DNA of 64,000 nucleotides from Defluviicoccus sp046348835 (GCA_046348835.1 JAXMDM010000003.1:806001-870000), one strand, 5' to 3'. Counted from the first letter of the stretch, positions 40,423 to 49,113 are shown. The notes: generated from the sequence alone by a model not told the origin. Translations and numbers: made by a program.

Positions 40423-41793
40423 TTACTGGATGACGACGAACTCGATCCGCCGGTTCTGGAAACGCCCGTCCGGGGTGTCGTTGGAGGCGATCGGCTGGCT
40501 CGCGCCATAGCCCTTTGCCACCAGCATCTCCGGCGCGACGCCGTCCTCGATCAGGACCGCGCGAACCGCCTCCGCCCGTGCCTGCGACAGAGGCTCGTGG
40601 GTGCTGGGGTCGCCGGTGGAATCGGTGTGGCCGCCGACTTCGATCCGGGTTCCGGCGGGGGCCGCCTTGATGGCGGTCGCCGCCTTCTCGAGGAGGGCGC
40701 GGGCGTCGCTGGACAAGGCGGCGCTTCCGGTCTCGAAGTGAATGATCGACAGGTTGAGCGCATGCACCAGGTCGGAAGCGGAGAAGCCGGACTTCAGCGC
40801 GGCGATGGCGGCCAGGGTCTTGTCGGTGGCGGAGCGGATCGCGGCGTCGGCTCGATCGGTGAGCGAGCCGTACGACATGGTGCCGCCGAAGATTCCCTTC
40901 AACTGCTCCATCAGGTTCGACCGCTGCACGTCGGAAATGGCCCCACCGACGTAGACCTTGGCCCCTTCGAACAGGGCCTCGACCCCCGGCAGCTTGAACT
41001 TGTCGAAGGCGGCGCCGAGCTTGTCCAGCCAAGCGGCGGGCGCGGCCGTCGGATCGACGGCGATGGTGCCGAAGATGTTGCCCTCGCCGAACGCCTTTTT
41101 CAGCGAGTCGATGATGGTGTCGCGGGACGCTTCGTCCTTAACCGTGCCGCCGTACCTGATTTGGCCGTTGGAGTTGGTGATCGACAGCTTGGGTTCGATT
41201 TGCGCGACCGCCGGCGGAGCGGGCGGGACCGGCACCGGCGTTGTCGGCGCGGCTGGCGCCGTCACGACCTTCTGCTCCGGCCTGAGGAAGCTGAACCAGG
41301 CGGCGATGGCGAGGAGTGCAATCAGCGCCAGCAACCACCAGAAGCGGCTCAGGAACGATTTTTCTTCCTGAGCGGCCGGTGCCGCGGCGGCGGCGGGGGC
41401 AGCCAGATAAGATGTGACCGCGGCGGGCAGAGTGGCCGGCACGGCCCCGTCGGGGGTGAGGAGATTGACGATCTTGGGGATCAGAAAGGAGATCGCGGCG
41501 CCGAGCGAGGAGATCGGCAGTCCGGTCCGCCCGGCGATCTGATCGAGCACGCCGCGGCCGACCGCCTGCTCGGTCTGCGTTGGGGTGAGCGGCTGACTTT
41601 CGCCCCGACCGATCCAGGACTGGACGGCGTCGGCCAGGCCGATCTTGCGGAACCGGTCGAGAAAGCCGTTGAGCCCCCCGTTCTGCGGGCTGGTCATGAA
41701 CCGCAGCAATTCGGCCACGAGTTTTTCGGCGGTTCCGCCGCCGAGACTGAATTTCTGGGTGACCTCGCGAATCAACGTGTCGAACAACGCCAT
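40423..41793 (-). CDS. DUF937 (YidB-like) protein with membrane span and OmpA domain
   Basis: A 456-residue, three-part protein. Residues 1-115 are a YidB/DUF937-like cytoplasmic domain (ending in a LGAAISFLIPKIVNLLTPDG-like stretch). A single membrane span lies near 148-168 (WWLLALIALLAIAAWFSFL) after an Ala-rich linker. The outer part has two BON-like repeats and ends in a complete OmpA domain with FETGSAAL, EVGGHTDSTG and NRRIEFVV, which binds peptidoglycan. So it would tie the inner membrane to the wall while exposing YidB in the cytoplasm. GGGAGGTGAAG precedes ATG 41793. Function unknown. Confidence 0.85.
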   Translation of the reverse strand: MALFDTLIREVTQKFSLGGGTAEKLVAELLRFMTSPQNGGLNGFLDRFRKIGLADAVQSWIGRGESQPLTPTQTEQAVGRGVLDQIAGRTGLPISSLGAAISFLIPKIVNLLTPDGAVPATLPAAVTSYLAAPAAAAAPAAQEEKSFLSRFWWLLALIALLAIAAWFSFLRPEQKVVTAPAAPTTPVPVPPAPPAVAQIEPKLSITNSNGQIRYGGTVKDEASRDTIIDSLKKAFGEGNIFGTIAVDPTAAPAAWLDKLGAAFDKFKLPGVEALFEGAKVYVGGAISDVQRSNLMEQLKGIFGGTMSYGSLTDRADAAIRSATDKTLAAIAALKSGFSASDLVHALNLSIIHFETGSAALSSDARALLEKAATAIKAAPAGTRIEVGGHTDSTGDPSTHEPLSQARAEAVRAVLIEDGVAPEMLVAKGYGASQPIASNDTPDGRFQNRRIEFVVIQ

Positions 41794-42145
41794 CTTCACC
41801 TCCCTGGAACAATGTTGGATCGTTTGTCGTTTGCCGGTGTTTGCCTGCACGCGTGGCATTCACCGGGCAGCCCTAATCACCGGACAACCGGGTGCCCCCT
41901 CATCGGGTCCTAAGCATAGACAATATCTGCTGATGCGTAACCCCTGGTCGCAAAAACGTCAGGGTGCGACTCTTTGGTTGCTCCACGCGGGGCCGGTAAT
42001 GTTGGCTCCGCCGGACCGGAATGCCTCTCTTGCCCGCCGGTGACGTCCGGCAAGGAGGCGCTGCACGTCGACGCGGCCTGCGGCGGCCGTCGCGGTGCTG
42101 TCGTTGGCCGGGAAGTCGGTGGAGATCGGGGCGAAGGAGGAGCGC
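41794..42145. other. Divergent intergenic region
   Basis: About 350 bases between the DUF937-OmpA gene (minus) and gluQ (plus). It must hold both promoters. A weak minus-strand -10-like TATGCT lies near 41920; nothing more definite was seen. Confidence 0.4.
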
Positions 42146-43006
42146 ATGGCGGTAACCCGGTTTGCCCCCAGCCCCACCGGCGATCTCCATCTGGGGCACG
42201 CCTACGCCGCGTGGTTCGCCTGGGACCAGGCGCGTCGGAGCGGCGGACGGTTTCTCCTTCGGATCGAGGACATCGATCGCGCCCGCTGCCGCGACGCGTT
42301 CATCGCCCGTCATCTCGAGGATCTCGCCTGGCTCGGTTTCACCTGGGAGGAACCGGTGGTGCGGCAGTCGGAGCGCCTTGCCGTCTATGGCGACGCCCTC
42401 GATCGGCTGGAGGGGATGGGCGTGACCTACCCCTGCTTCTGCACCCGCAAGGAGATCGCCGAAGAGATCGCCCGTGCCGCCGGTGCCGAGGCAGGAGGGA
42501 TCGGGGGATCACCGGTATACCCGGGCACGTGCCGAACGCTCGGCACCGAGGAGGCGATACGGCGACGACGCGCCGGCGATGCCTTTGCCATCCGGCTCGA
42601 CGCCGAACGAGCGCTGCGACTAACGGGACCGCTCGCCTGGGTGGACGCGACGGTCGGGGGGCAGGGGGTGAACCTGGCCCCGTTCGGGGACGTGGTGATC
42701 GGCCGCAAGGACGCGGCCGCCAGCTATCATCTGGCGGTGGTCCTCGACGATGCGGCGGCGGGGGTCACGTTGGTTACCCGCGGCCGGGATCTGCTCGCCG
42801 CCACCCATGTGCATCGGACGCTGCAGGCGTTGCTCGGTCTGCCGGTGCCGCTCTGGCATCACCACGCCCTGGTCAGGGACCGGGCGGGGCGGCGACTGGC
42901 CAAGCGGGACGGCGATCTCGGCCTCCGCGTGCTCCGTGCGGCCGGCCGATCCGCGGCCGATGTTCTGGCCCTAGCGAGGGCCCTAGCGAGGGCGGCGGTG
43001 GATTGA
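42146..43006 (+). CDS. gluQ: Glutamyl-Q tRNA(Asp) synthetase
   Basis: Attaches glutamate to the queuosine base of tRNA(Asp). The 286-residue protein is a truncated glutamyl-tRNA synthetase with the catalytic domain only, as expected. The opening RFAPSPTGDLHLGHAYAAW holds the HIGH-type motif, CFCTRKE and PGTCR supply the zinc-site cysteines, and RLAKRD stands for the KMSKS loop. GGAGGAGCGC precedes the ATG at 42146. It is often found beside dksA, but here it stands alone and converges on the first oxidase gene. Confidence 0.93.
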   Translation: MAVTRFAPSPTGDLHLGHAYAAWFAWDQARRSGGRFLLRIEDIDRARCRDAFIARHLEDLAWLGFTWEEPVVRQSERLAVYGDALDRLEGMGVTYPCFCTRKEIAEEIARAAGAEAGGIGGSPVYPGTCRTLGTEEAIRRRRAGDAFAIRLDAERALRLTGPLAWVDATVGGQGVNLAPFGDVVIGRKDAAASYHLAVVLDDAAAGVTLVTRGRDLLAATHVHRTLQALLGLPVPLWHHHALVRDRAGRRLAKRDGDLGLRVLRAAGRSAADVLALARALARAAVD

Positions 43007-43072
43007 GCCGCCGCCGGGATGAGCGGCGGTGCGTGGAGGGCGGTGCCGCGACGTCGGCGGTCGGGATCGGCG

Positions 43073-43106
43073 AAAAAGAAGAGGGCGAGACCTTTCGGCC
43101 CCGCCC
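43073..43106 (-). terminator. Terminator of oxidase gene copy 1 (conserved type)
   Basis: Read on the minus strand, a ten-base-pair stem with two mismatches (43083-43106) is followed by a T-rich run (TCTTCTTTTT). Between it and the gene's stop lies a second hairpin, TCGGTCG/CGACCGA (43115-43140). The same pair of hairpins follows the other two oxidase genes. Confidence 0.75.
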
Positions 43107-43145
43107 TTTTCTCGTCGGTCGCTGCACATCCTCCGACCGAGCGTC

Positions 43146-44816
43146 TTACGACAGCCGCATGACCTTGGCGACGGACGGCACGCCCGCCGGGTTGAAGACG
43201 AACAACATGTAGTAGCCGGGCAAGGCAAAGTTGACGTTGCTGGGAGCCGTGACCGTCAACTGCGTCCCGCCCGAATAGGCCAGGTCGAAGAACCGCTGGT
43301 CGGCATTCAGCGAATGGGTGTCCGAGCCGATGCGCAGGAAAGTCACCCGACTGACCGGTCCGCTGACGCCCACCTGAAATTTGCTCCCCAGTTTGACCGC
43401 CGCCGGGGCGCTGGTGATCTTCGGCCGCGCCGCCACGGTCCCGTCGCTATTGTAGAGATAGGGCGGCGAGTAGATTTCGGCGTTCATGTTGCGGACCGGA
43501 CCGGGGTCGCCGCCGGCAGCGGTCAGTACCGTGGCGTCCGGCAAAAGCAGTGCCGTCGAGTGATAAAGGCGCATCTTCTGGGCGACGGCGGCATCGGACC
43601 ACTGCCCGGGACGGTCCGGGTCCCAGATCTGCGCCTTGTAGGAGGTGCCGATGTCCTTGTTGCCCACGGCGGAGCCGCCGTTGAGGAGGACCTTGCCGTC
43701 GGCCATCAGGGTTGTACTGGACCAGTACCGCATTTGGTCCGTATCGGGGCCGGCGGTGACCACCGGCTTCGCACCGTTGACGTCGATCAGGTCGACCTTC
43801 TTGTTCTGGCGGAGGGTCAGGATCTTGCCGGAGCGGTACATCAAGGCCGGCAACTGGGAGCCACCCGGCCGGGCCGACCCCGCCACGCCGGTAATGGTCC
43901 CGTTCCCGGTCGGATCCAGGTAGAACATCTTGCCGGACGTGTTGGCAACGATGAAGATCTTGCCGTTGCCGGCCTGGAAGCCGCGCGGATAGAACCAGTT
44001 ATCGGTCCCGTAGGCCTGGTCGTTGCCGGCGCCGGTGAGGGTGCGCCACCCTGTGCCTTCGGTGTAAACCTCGGGATAGAGGATGCCGATCCCCTTCACC
44101 CCTTCCGAGCCCGATTTCGGAGTAAAGTCCTTGCGGCCACCGAGGATGACCATGTCGCCGTTGGGTCTCGGAACGATGGTGGGATACCAGCGCGGGTACG
44201 CCATCTCGCCGGCACTGAGGAGCCGGTCGGCGGTCCAGTCATAGACTTCCGCATCGGCAATGGAATGGTTTCGGTTGCCGTCGATGGTCAGGTCGCCGCC
44301 GGTGATCAGCAGCTTGCTGGTGCCGAGCAGCGCTTGCCCGGCGCAGAAGATATCGGTCAGCGGCCGTCCGTTGGGGATCGTCGGCAAGGTGGTATGGGAG
44401 GCTTTGCCCGTCCCCATGGCGGGATCCCACACGTCGTAGACGTACCCGCCCTGCTTGCCGTCTTCCGTGGAGCCGAAGTTGAACACCCGGCCGTCAGGAA
44501 GCAGGGCGACATGGAGCGGGACGATCGGCCAATTGACCGGTGCGGCGAAGGCGCCGGTTGTTTTCGCCTGCGGGGCGGCTTGCGGCGAGGCCACCTCGTC
44601 CGCGGACTGAATCGCCGCCTGCGGCGGCGACACGCCTATGCCGTAGCCATAGTCGATGCGACCGGGCTGATCGGCTTCGTGGGCGGCGATGACCGCATCA
44701 TCGTCCGAATTAACGTCAGCGCCGAACGCCGGGTCGCCCACACCCATCAGCCCCGCATTCATCAGCAAGGCAAGCGCGGCTATAGCCACGGAAACGCGTA
44801 AATGCGCACCATCCAT
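43146..44816 (-). CDS. Galactose-oxidase-like copper radical oxidase, copy 1
   Basis: An exported Kelch-propeller protein of 556 residues with a C-terminal DUF1929 domain, as in galactose/glyoxal oxidases. The signal peptide is about residues 1-32 (cut near AFGA). All expected active-site residues are present: Cys158 (DIFCAG) and Tyr211 (PRWYPT) for the thioether cofactor, Tyr418-His419 (RLYHST) and His501 (DTHSLN) for copper. It would oxidise an alcohol or aldehyde and release hydrogen peroxide outside the inner membrane. This copy differs from the others near residues 62-95 and shares its last 45 residues with copy 3. A CRP-type site lies 112 bases upstream and a conserved terminator follows. 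Confidence 0.85.
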   Translation of the reverse strand: MDGAHLRVSVAIAALALLMNAGLMGVGDPAFGADVNSDDDAVIAAHEADQPGRIDYGYGIGVSPPQAAIQSADEVASPQAAPQAKTTGAFAAPVNWPIVPLHVALLPDGRVFNFGSTEDGKQGGYVYDVWDPAMGTGKASHTTLPTIPNGRPLTDIFCAGQALLGTSKLLITGGDLTIDGNRNHSIADAEVYDWTADRLLSAGEMAYPRWYPTIVPRPNGDMVILGGRKDFTPKSGSEGVKGIGILYPEVYTEGTGWRTLTGAGNDQAYGTDNWFYPRGFQAGNGKIFIVANTSGKMFYLDPTGNGTITGVAGSARPGGSQLPALMYRSGKILTLRQNKKVDLIDVNGAKPVVTAGPDTDQMRYWSSTTLMADGKVLLNGGSAVGNKDIGTSYKAQIWDPDRPGQWSDAAVAQKMRLYHSTALLLPDATVLTAAGGDPGPVRNMNAEIYSPPYLYNSDGTVAARPKITSAPAAVKLGSKFQVGVSGPVSRVTFLRIGSDTHSLNADQRFFDLAYSGGTQLTVTAPSNVNFALPGYYMLFVFNPAGVPSVAKVMRLS

Positions 44817-44927
44817 CGAGAAGCCCTCCCCTCTATCGTCCTCGTGACCTCGCGTCAGGTGACGGGCGCTTGCAGTCCCGCGTGCGGCCGCCGGTTGGAA
44901 TTGTGATCGTATAATCTATTAGCGATA

Positions 44928-44943
44928 TGTGATCTACGCCACA
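44928..44943 (-). promoter_or_regulatory. CRP-type site upstream of oxidase copy 1
   Basis: TGTGA-TCTACG-CCACA, nine of ten half-site bases matching the CRP consensus TGTGA-N6-TCACA. On the minus strand it is followed, after 22 bases, by CACAAT, a possible -10 element; that spacing puts the site near -41.5, the class II activator position. Confidence 0.6.
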
Positions 44944-44955
44944 TTTCCACCTTAT

Positions 44956-45022
44956 TTACAAATGAATTCGAAGGAAACTTTGGCGACGCGAGGTGAATAT
45001 CTGCGGATAGAATGCCCGTTTG
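44956..45022. repeat. Upstream block shared by oxidase copies 1 and 2 (first copy)
   Basis: This stretch and 46981-47047 align along their length; the best parts are ATTCGAAGGA and AATGCCCGTTTG, with G-A-T-A-(G/A)-A-A-T-G before the latter. Both lie just upstream of the CRP-type site. It is not evident in the third copy's upstream region, so copies 1 and 2 share a longer duplicated unit. Confidence 0.65.
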
Positions 45023-45085
45023 CAGTATACGCCCGTGTCCCATCGGTCATGCGCATGGGGGCTGAGTGACGAGGGCGGCGGCGGC

Positions 45086-45116
45086 GAAACAAAAGGCGAG
45101 ACCTTCGGTCCCGCCT
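45086..45116 (-). terminator. Terminator of oxidase gene copy 2 (conserved type)
   Basis: A ten-base-pair stem with one mismatch and a three-base loop (45094-45116), followed on the minus strand by TTTGTTTC. The second hairpin TCGGTCG/CGACCGA lies between it and the stop (45124-45150). Confidence 0.75.
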
Positions 45117-45155
45117 CCTCGCATCGGTCGCTGCACATGCCTCCGACCGAGCGCC

Positions 45156-46841
45156 TTACGACACCGGCAGGATCCAGCCGCCGGACGGCACGCCCTTCTG
45201 GTTGAAGATGAACAGCATGTAGTAGCCGGGCAGGGCATAGTTGTTGTCGCTGGGTGCCCAGACAGTCAAATCCGTCGTCCCCGAAAAGCCCAGGTCGAAG
45301 AACCGCTGGTCGGCATTCAGCGAATGGGTGGCCGAGCCGATGCGCAGCAAGGTCACCCGGCTGACCGGTTCGTTGGCGATGATCTGAAAGGTGCTACCGA
45401 GGCTGACGTGCGAGGGAGCGGAGCCGATCCACGGCCGCGCCGCCAGGGACCCGTCCGCATTGTAGAGATAGGGCGGGTAGTAGATCTCGGCGTTCAGGTT
45501 GCGAACCGGACCGGGGGCACCGCCGCCGGCGGTCAGCACCGTAGCGTCCGGCAAGAGCAGCGCCGTCGAATGATAGAGGCGCATCTTCTGGGCGCCGGCG
45601 GCATCGGACCACTGCCCGGGATGGTCCGGGTCCCACACCTGTGCTTTGTAGGCGGTGCCGATGTCCTTGTTGCCGACGGCCGAGCCGCCGTTGAGGAGGA
45701 CCTTGCCGTCGGCCATCAGGGTCGTGTTGGACCAGAACCGCATTTGGTCCGTATCGGGGCCGGCGGTGACCACCGGCGTCGCACCGTTGACGTCGATCAG
45801 GTCGACCTTCTTGTCCTGGCGGAGGGTCAGGATCTTGCCGGAGCGGTACATCAAGGCCGGCAACTGGGCGCCGCCGGGCCGGGCCGACCCCGCCACGCCG
45901 TTAATCGTCCCGTTCCCGGTCGGATCCAGGTAGAACATCTTGCCCGAGCTATTGGCAACGATGAAGATCTTGCCGTTGCCGGCCTGGAAGCCGCGCGGAT
46001 AGAACCAGTTATCGGTCCCGTAGGCCAAGTCGCTGGCCGCGCCGGTGAGGGTGCGCCAGCCGGCCCCTTCGGTGTAAACCTCGGGATAGGGGATGCCGAT
46101 CCCCTTGACCCCTTCCCCACTGCCGCGGCGAACAAAGTCCTTGCGGCCGCCGAGGACCACCCTGTCGCCGTTGGGTCTCGGAACGACGGTGGGATACCAG
46201 CGGGGATACGCCATCTGGCCGGCGCTGGTGAGCCGGTCGCTGTACCAGTCGTAGACCTCCGCATCGGCAATGGAATGGTTCCGGTTGCCGTTGATGGTCA
46301 GATCGCCGCCGGTGATCAGCAGCTTTGTGGCGCCGGTCAGCGCCTGACCGGCGCAGAAGATATCGGTCAGCGGCCGCCCGTTGGGGATCGTCGGCAGGGT
46401 CGTATGGGAGGCTTTGCCCGTCCCCATGGCGGGATCCCACACGTCGTAGACGAACCCGCCCTGCTTGCCGTCTTCCGTGGTGCCGAAGTTGAACACCCGG
46501 CCGTCCGGGAGTAGGGCGACATGGAGCGGGATGATCGACCACGGGAAGGCGCCGGGTCCGTTGAGGCTGCCGAAAAAGCCCAGGGTTTTCGCCTGCGCCC
46601 CGGCTGACGGCGTAGCGGCCGGCGTCGCCAGCGCCGCCGCCGATGCGACCGAGGGCTGCGACGGTGGTTTCACCCCGATGCCGTAGCCGTAATCGATGCG
46701 ACCGGGCTGATCGGCTTCGTGGGCGGCGATGACCGCATCATCATCCGAATTGACTTCAGCGCCGAAAGCCGGATCACCCGCACCCATCAGTAAGGCAAGC
46801 GCGGCCGTCGCCACGGAAACGTGTAAATGTGCACCACCCAT
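45156..46841 (-). CDS. Galactose-oxidase-like copper radical oxidase, copy 2
   Basis: A 561-residue exported paralogue of copy 1 with the same layout: signal peptide, Kelch propeller, DUF1929 domain. The cofactor and copper residues are again present in DIFCAG, PRWYPT, RLYHST and ATHSLN. Its C-terminus differs from copies 1 and 3: LGFSGTTDLTVWAPSDNNYALPG and an ending GGWILPVS replace LAYSGGTQLTV and KxMRLS. Its N-terminal linker (KTLGFFG...GPGAF) resembles copy 3 rather than copy 1. A perfect CRP consensus lies 113 bases upstream. Confidence 0.85.
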   Translation of the reverse strand: MGGAHLHVSVATAALALLMGAGDPAFGAEVNSDDDAVIAAHEADQPGRIDYGYGIGVKPPSQPSVASAAALATPAATPSAGAQAKTLGFFGSLNGPGAFPWSIIPLHVALLPDGRVFNFGTTEDGKQGGFVYDVWDPAMGTGKASHTTLPTIPNGRPLTDIFCAGQALTGATKLLITGGDLTINGNRNHSIADAEVYDWYSDRLTSAGQMAYPRWYPTVVPRPNGDRVVLGGRKDFVRRGSGEGVKGIGIPYPEVYTEGAGWRTLTGAASDLAYGTDNWFYPRGFQAGNGKIFIVANSSGKMFYLDPTGNGTINGVAGSARPGGAQLPALMYRSGKILTLRQDKKVDLIDVNGATPVVTAGPDTDQMRFWSNTTLMADGKVLLNGGSAVGNKDIGTAYKAQVWDPDHPGQWSDAAGAQKMRLYHSTALLLPDATVLTAGGGAPGPVRNLNAEIYYPPYLYNADGSLAARPWIGSAPSHVSLGSTFQIIANEPVSRVTLLRIGSATHSLNADQRFFDLGFSGTTDLTVWAPSDNNYALPGYYMLFIFNQKGVPSGGWILPVS

Positions 46842-46953
46842 CGGTAAGCCTCCCCTCTACCGTCGCTCGCTCGCGTCATGTTCACGCGACCACCGCACTC
46901 CTCGCGTCCAGCACACCCCAAACGGAACTCTGAACCACAATCAATGAGCGATA

Positions 46954-46969
46954 TGTGATGTATCTCACA
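46954..46969 (-). promoter_or_regulatory. CRP consensus site upstream of oxidase copy 2
   Basis: TGTGA-TGTATC-TCACA is a perfect match to the CRP half sites. It lies 113-128 bases before the start codon, the same place as in copies 1 and 3. The -10 element at the expected distance is weaker here (AGAGTT). Confidence 0.7.
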
Positions 46970-46980
46970 GTCTGCCTTAG

Positions 46981-47047
46981 TTGCACAAGTATTCGAAGGA
47001 CAGCTTAGGAAACCGGGGTGATATTCGCAGATAAAATGCCCGTTTGG
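46981..47047. repeat. Upstream block shared by oxidase copies 1 and 2 (second copy)
   Basis: Partner of 44956-45022; see that entry for the aligned segments. Same position relative to the CRP-type site. Confidence 0.65.
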
Positions 47048-47335
47048 GGTAGGGATTCGCTACAGAAACCCCTATACGGTGGTGGTACGGGAATGAACCG
47101 GCTCGATCGTTTAGGCGATCTTTATCGGCCAAAGCGGTGGCCGGGTGGGTTTACCGCCACCCGGTCTCCCTCATCTTCGCCCGAGGGAGAGATGCAGGGA
47201 GCGTGTCCCGAGCCATTCCCCGGGGTCGATCCCACGGCGACCGATGACGGAGCTGGGCGTGATGGGGGCGGGGGATGGCGGCGGCGGCCGCTACGAGCGA
47301 GGGCGATAGGCGGCGGCGTTGCCCGGCCAGGGTCG

Positions 47336-47377
47336 GAGAAAAAGGAGAGGGCGAGACCTCTCGGTCCCGCCCTCTCC
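47336..47377 (-). terminator. Terminator of oxidase gene copy 3 (conserved type)
   Basis: The strongest of the three: a 15-base-pair stem with one mismatch (47344-47358 with 47363-47377), loop TCTC, then TTTTTCTC on the minus strand. The hairpin TCGGTCG/CGACCGA (47381-47407) separates it from the stop. Confidence 0.85.
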
Positions 47378-47412
47378 TCGTCGGTCGCTGCACATTCCTC
47401 CGACCGAGCGTC

Positions 47413-49113
47413 TTACGACAGCCGCATGATCTTGGCGACGGAGGGTACGCCCGCCTGGTTGAAGACGAACAGCATGTAATAGCCGGGCAAGGCAAAGTTG
47501 ACGTTGCTGGGAGCCGTGACCGTCAACTGCGTCCCGCCCGAATAGGCCAGGTCGAAGAACCGCTGGTCGGCATTCAGCGAATGGGTGGCCGAGCCGATGC
47601 GCAGGAAGGTCACCCGGCTGACCGGTTCGCTGACGGTGATCTGGAAGGCGCTGCCCAGGCCGACGGTCTGGGGCGCGACGGAAATCGTCGGCCGCGCCGC
47701 CGCGGTCCCGTCGCTGTTGTAGAGATAGGGCGGGTAGTAGATTTCGGCGTTCAGGTTGCGGACCGGACCCGGAGCGCCGCCGGCGGCGGTCAGCACCGTG
47801 GCATCCGGCAGAAGCAGCGCCGTCGAGTGATAGAGACGCATCTTCTGGGCCACGGCGGCATCGGCCCACTGGGCCGGCTGGTCCGGATCCCAGACCTGCG
47901 CCTTGTAGGCGGTGCCGATGTCCTTGTTGCCGACGGTGGAGCCGCCGTTGAGGAGGACCTTGCCGTCGGCCATCAGGGTCGTGTTGGCCCAGAACCGCAC
48001 CTGGTCCGTATCGGGGCCGGCGGTGATCACCGGCTTCTTGCCGTTGACGTCGACCAGATCGACCTTCTGAAATTGGCGGACGGTCAGGATCTTGCCGGAG
48101 CGGTACATCAAGGCCGGCAACTGGGCGCCACCCGGCCGGGCTCCCGGCGCCACGCCGGTAATGGTCCCGGTCCCGGTGGGATCCAGGTAGAACATCTTGC
48201 CGGAGGTGTTGGCAATGATGACGATCTTGCCGTTGCCGCCCTGGAAGCCGCGCGGATAGAACCAGTTCTTGGCCCCGTACGCCCTGTCGTTGCCGGCGGT
48301 GGTAAGGGTGCGCCACCCCGCGCCCTCGGCGTAAACCTCCGGATAGAGGACACCCACGCCCTTAATGCCCTCGGTCTCTGTTCCCGGAATAAAATCCTGA
48401 CGGCCGCCGAGGATCACCATCTCGCCGTTGGGTCTCGGAACGACGGTGGGATACCAGCGGGGGTACGCCATCTGGCCGGCACTGAGGAGCTGGTCGGCAG
48501 ACCAGTCGTAAATCTCCGCATCGGCAATGGAATGGTTCCGGTTGCCGTCGATGGTCAGGTCGCCGCCGGCGATCAGCAGCTTGCTGGTGCCGATCAGCGC
48601 CTGACCGGCACAGAAGATATCGGTCAGCGGCCGGCCGTTGGGGATCGTCGGCAGGGTCGTATGGGCGGCGGCGCCCGTTCCCATGGCGGGATCCCAGACG
48701 TCGTAGACGAACCCGCCCTGCTTGCCGTCTTCCGTGGTGCCGAAGTTGAACACCCGGCCGTCCGGGAGCAGGGCGACATGGAGCGGGACGATCGGCCACG
48801 AAAAGGCGCCAGGCCCGCTCGGGCTGCCGAAAAGCCCCAGGGTCTTCGCTTCCGCGCCGGCTGACGGGGCGCCGGCCGGTGCCGCCACCGCGGCCGCCGA
48901 TGCGATCGAGGACGGGGCCCGCGGCTTTACCCCGATGCCGTAGCCGTAGTCGATGCGACCGGGCTGGTCTGCTTCGTGGGCGGTAAGGACCGCCTCGTCG
49001 TCCGAATTGGCGTCGGCGCCGAAAGCCGGGGCGCCCGCACCCATCAGCCCCGCACTGATCAGCAGGGTAAGCGCGGCTATGGCAACGGAAACGCGTAAAT
49101 GTGCACCATCCAT
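47413..49113 (-). CDS. Galactose-oxidase-like copper radical oxidase, copy 3
   Basis: A 566-residue exported paralogue, the upstream member of the array. Signal peptide about residues 1-32; Kelch propeller; DUF1929 C-terminal domain. Active-site motifs DIFCAG, PRWYPT, RLYHST and ATHSLN are intact. The last 45 residues are almost those of copy 1, while the region near residues 62-100 (KTLGLFG...GPGAF) follows copy 2. The ending is KIMRLS. Its promoter region shares only the CRP-type palindrome with the others. Which alcohol or aldehyde is oxidised is not known. Confidence 0.85.
   Translation of the reverse strand: MDGAHLRVSVAIAALTLLISAGLMGAGAPAFGADANSDDEAVLTAHEADQPGRIDYGYGIGVKPRAPSSIASAAAVAAPAGAPSAGAEAKTLGLFGSPSGPGAFSWPIVPLHVALLPDGRVFNFGTTEDGKQGGFVYDVWDPAMGTGAAAHTTLPTIPNGRPLTDIFCAGQALIGTSKLLIAGGDLTIDGNRNHSIADAEIYDWSADQLLSAGQMAYPRWYPTVVPRPNGEMVILGGRQDFIPGTETEGIKGVGVLYPEVYAEGAGWRTLTTAGNDRAYGAKNWFYPRGFQGGNGKIVIIANTSGKMFYLDPTGTGTITGVAPGARPGGAQLPALMYRSGKILTVRQFQKVDLVDVNGKKPVITAGPDTDQVRFWANTTLMADGKVLLNGGSTVGNKDIGTAYKAQVWDPDQPAQWADAAVAQKMRLYHSTALLLPDATVLTAAGGAPGPVRNLNAEIYYPPYLYNSDGTAAARPTISVAPQTVGLGSAFQITVSEPVSRVTFLRIGSATHSLNADQRFFDLAYSGGTQLTVTAPSNVNFALPGYYMLFVFNQAGVPSVAKIMRLS

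Larger units (their letters stand above)
44817..45155. other. Regulatory gap between oxidase copies 1 and 2
   Basis: From left to right: the leader of copy 1, a CRP-type palindrome (44928-44943), a block shared with the gap after copy 2 (44956-45022), then the terminator and hairpin belonging to copy 2. No gene is present. Confidence 0.75.
46842..47412. other. Regulatory gap between oxidase copies 2 and 3
   Basis: It holds the leader of copy 2, the CRP-type palindrome (46954-46969), the shared block (46981-47047), a hairpin TCTCCCTC/GAGGGAGA (47165-47190), then the terminator and second hairpin of copy 3. A stretch of about 130 bases (47200-47335) has no recognised element. Confidence 0.7.

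Noticed and set aside
43029..48864. Long plus-strand frames opposite the three oxidase genes, similar to each other
   Set aside because: Their mutual similarity only mirrors the duplicated oxidase genes; no motif or ribosome site.
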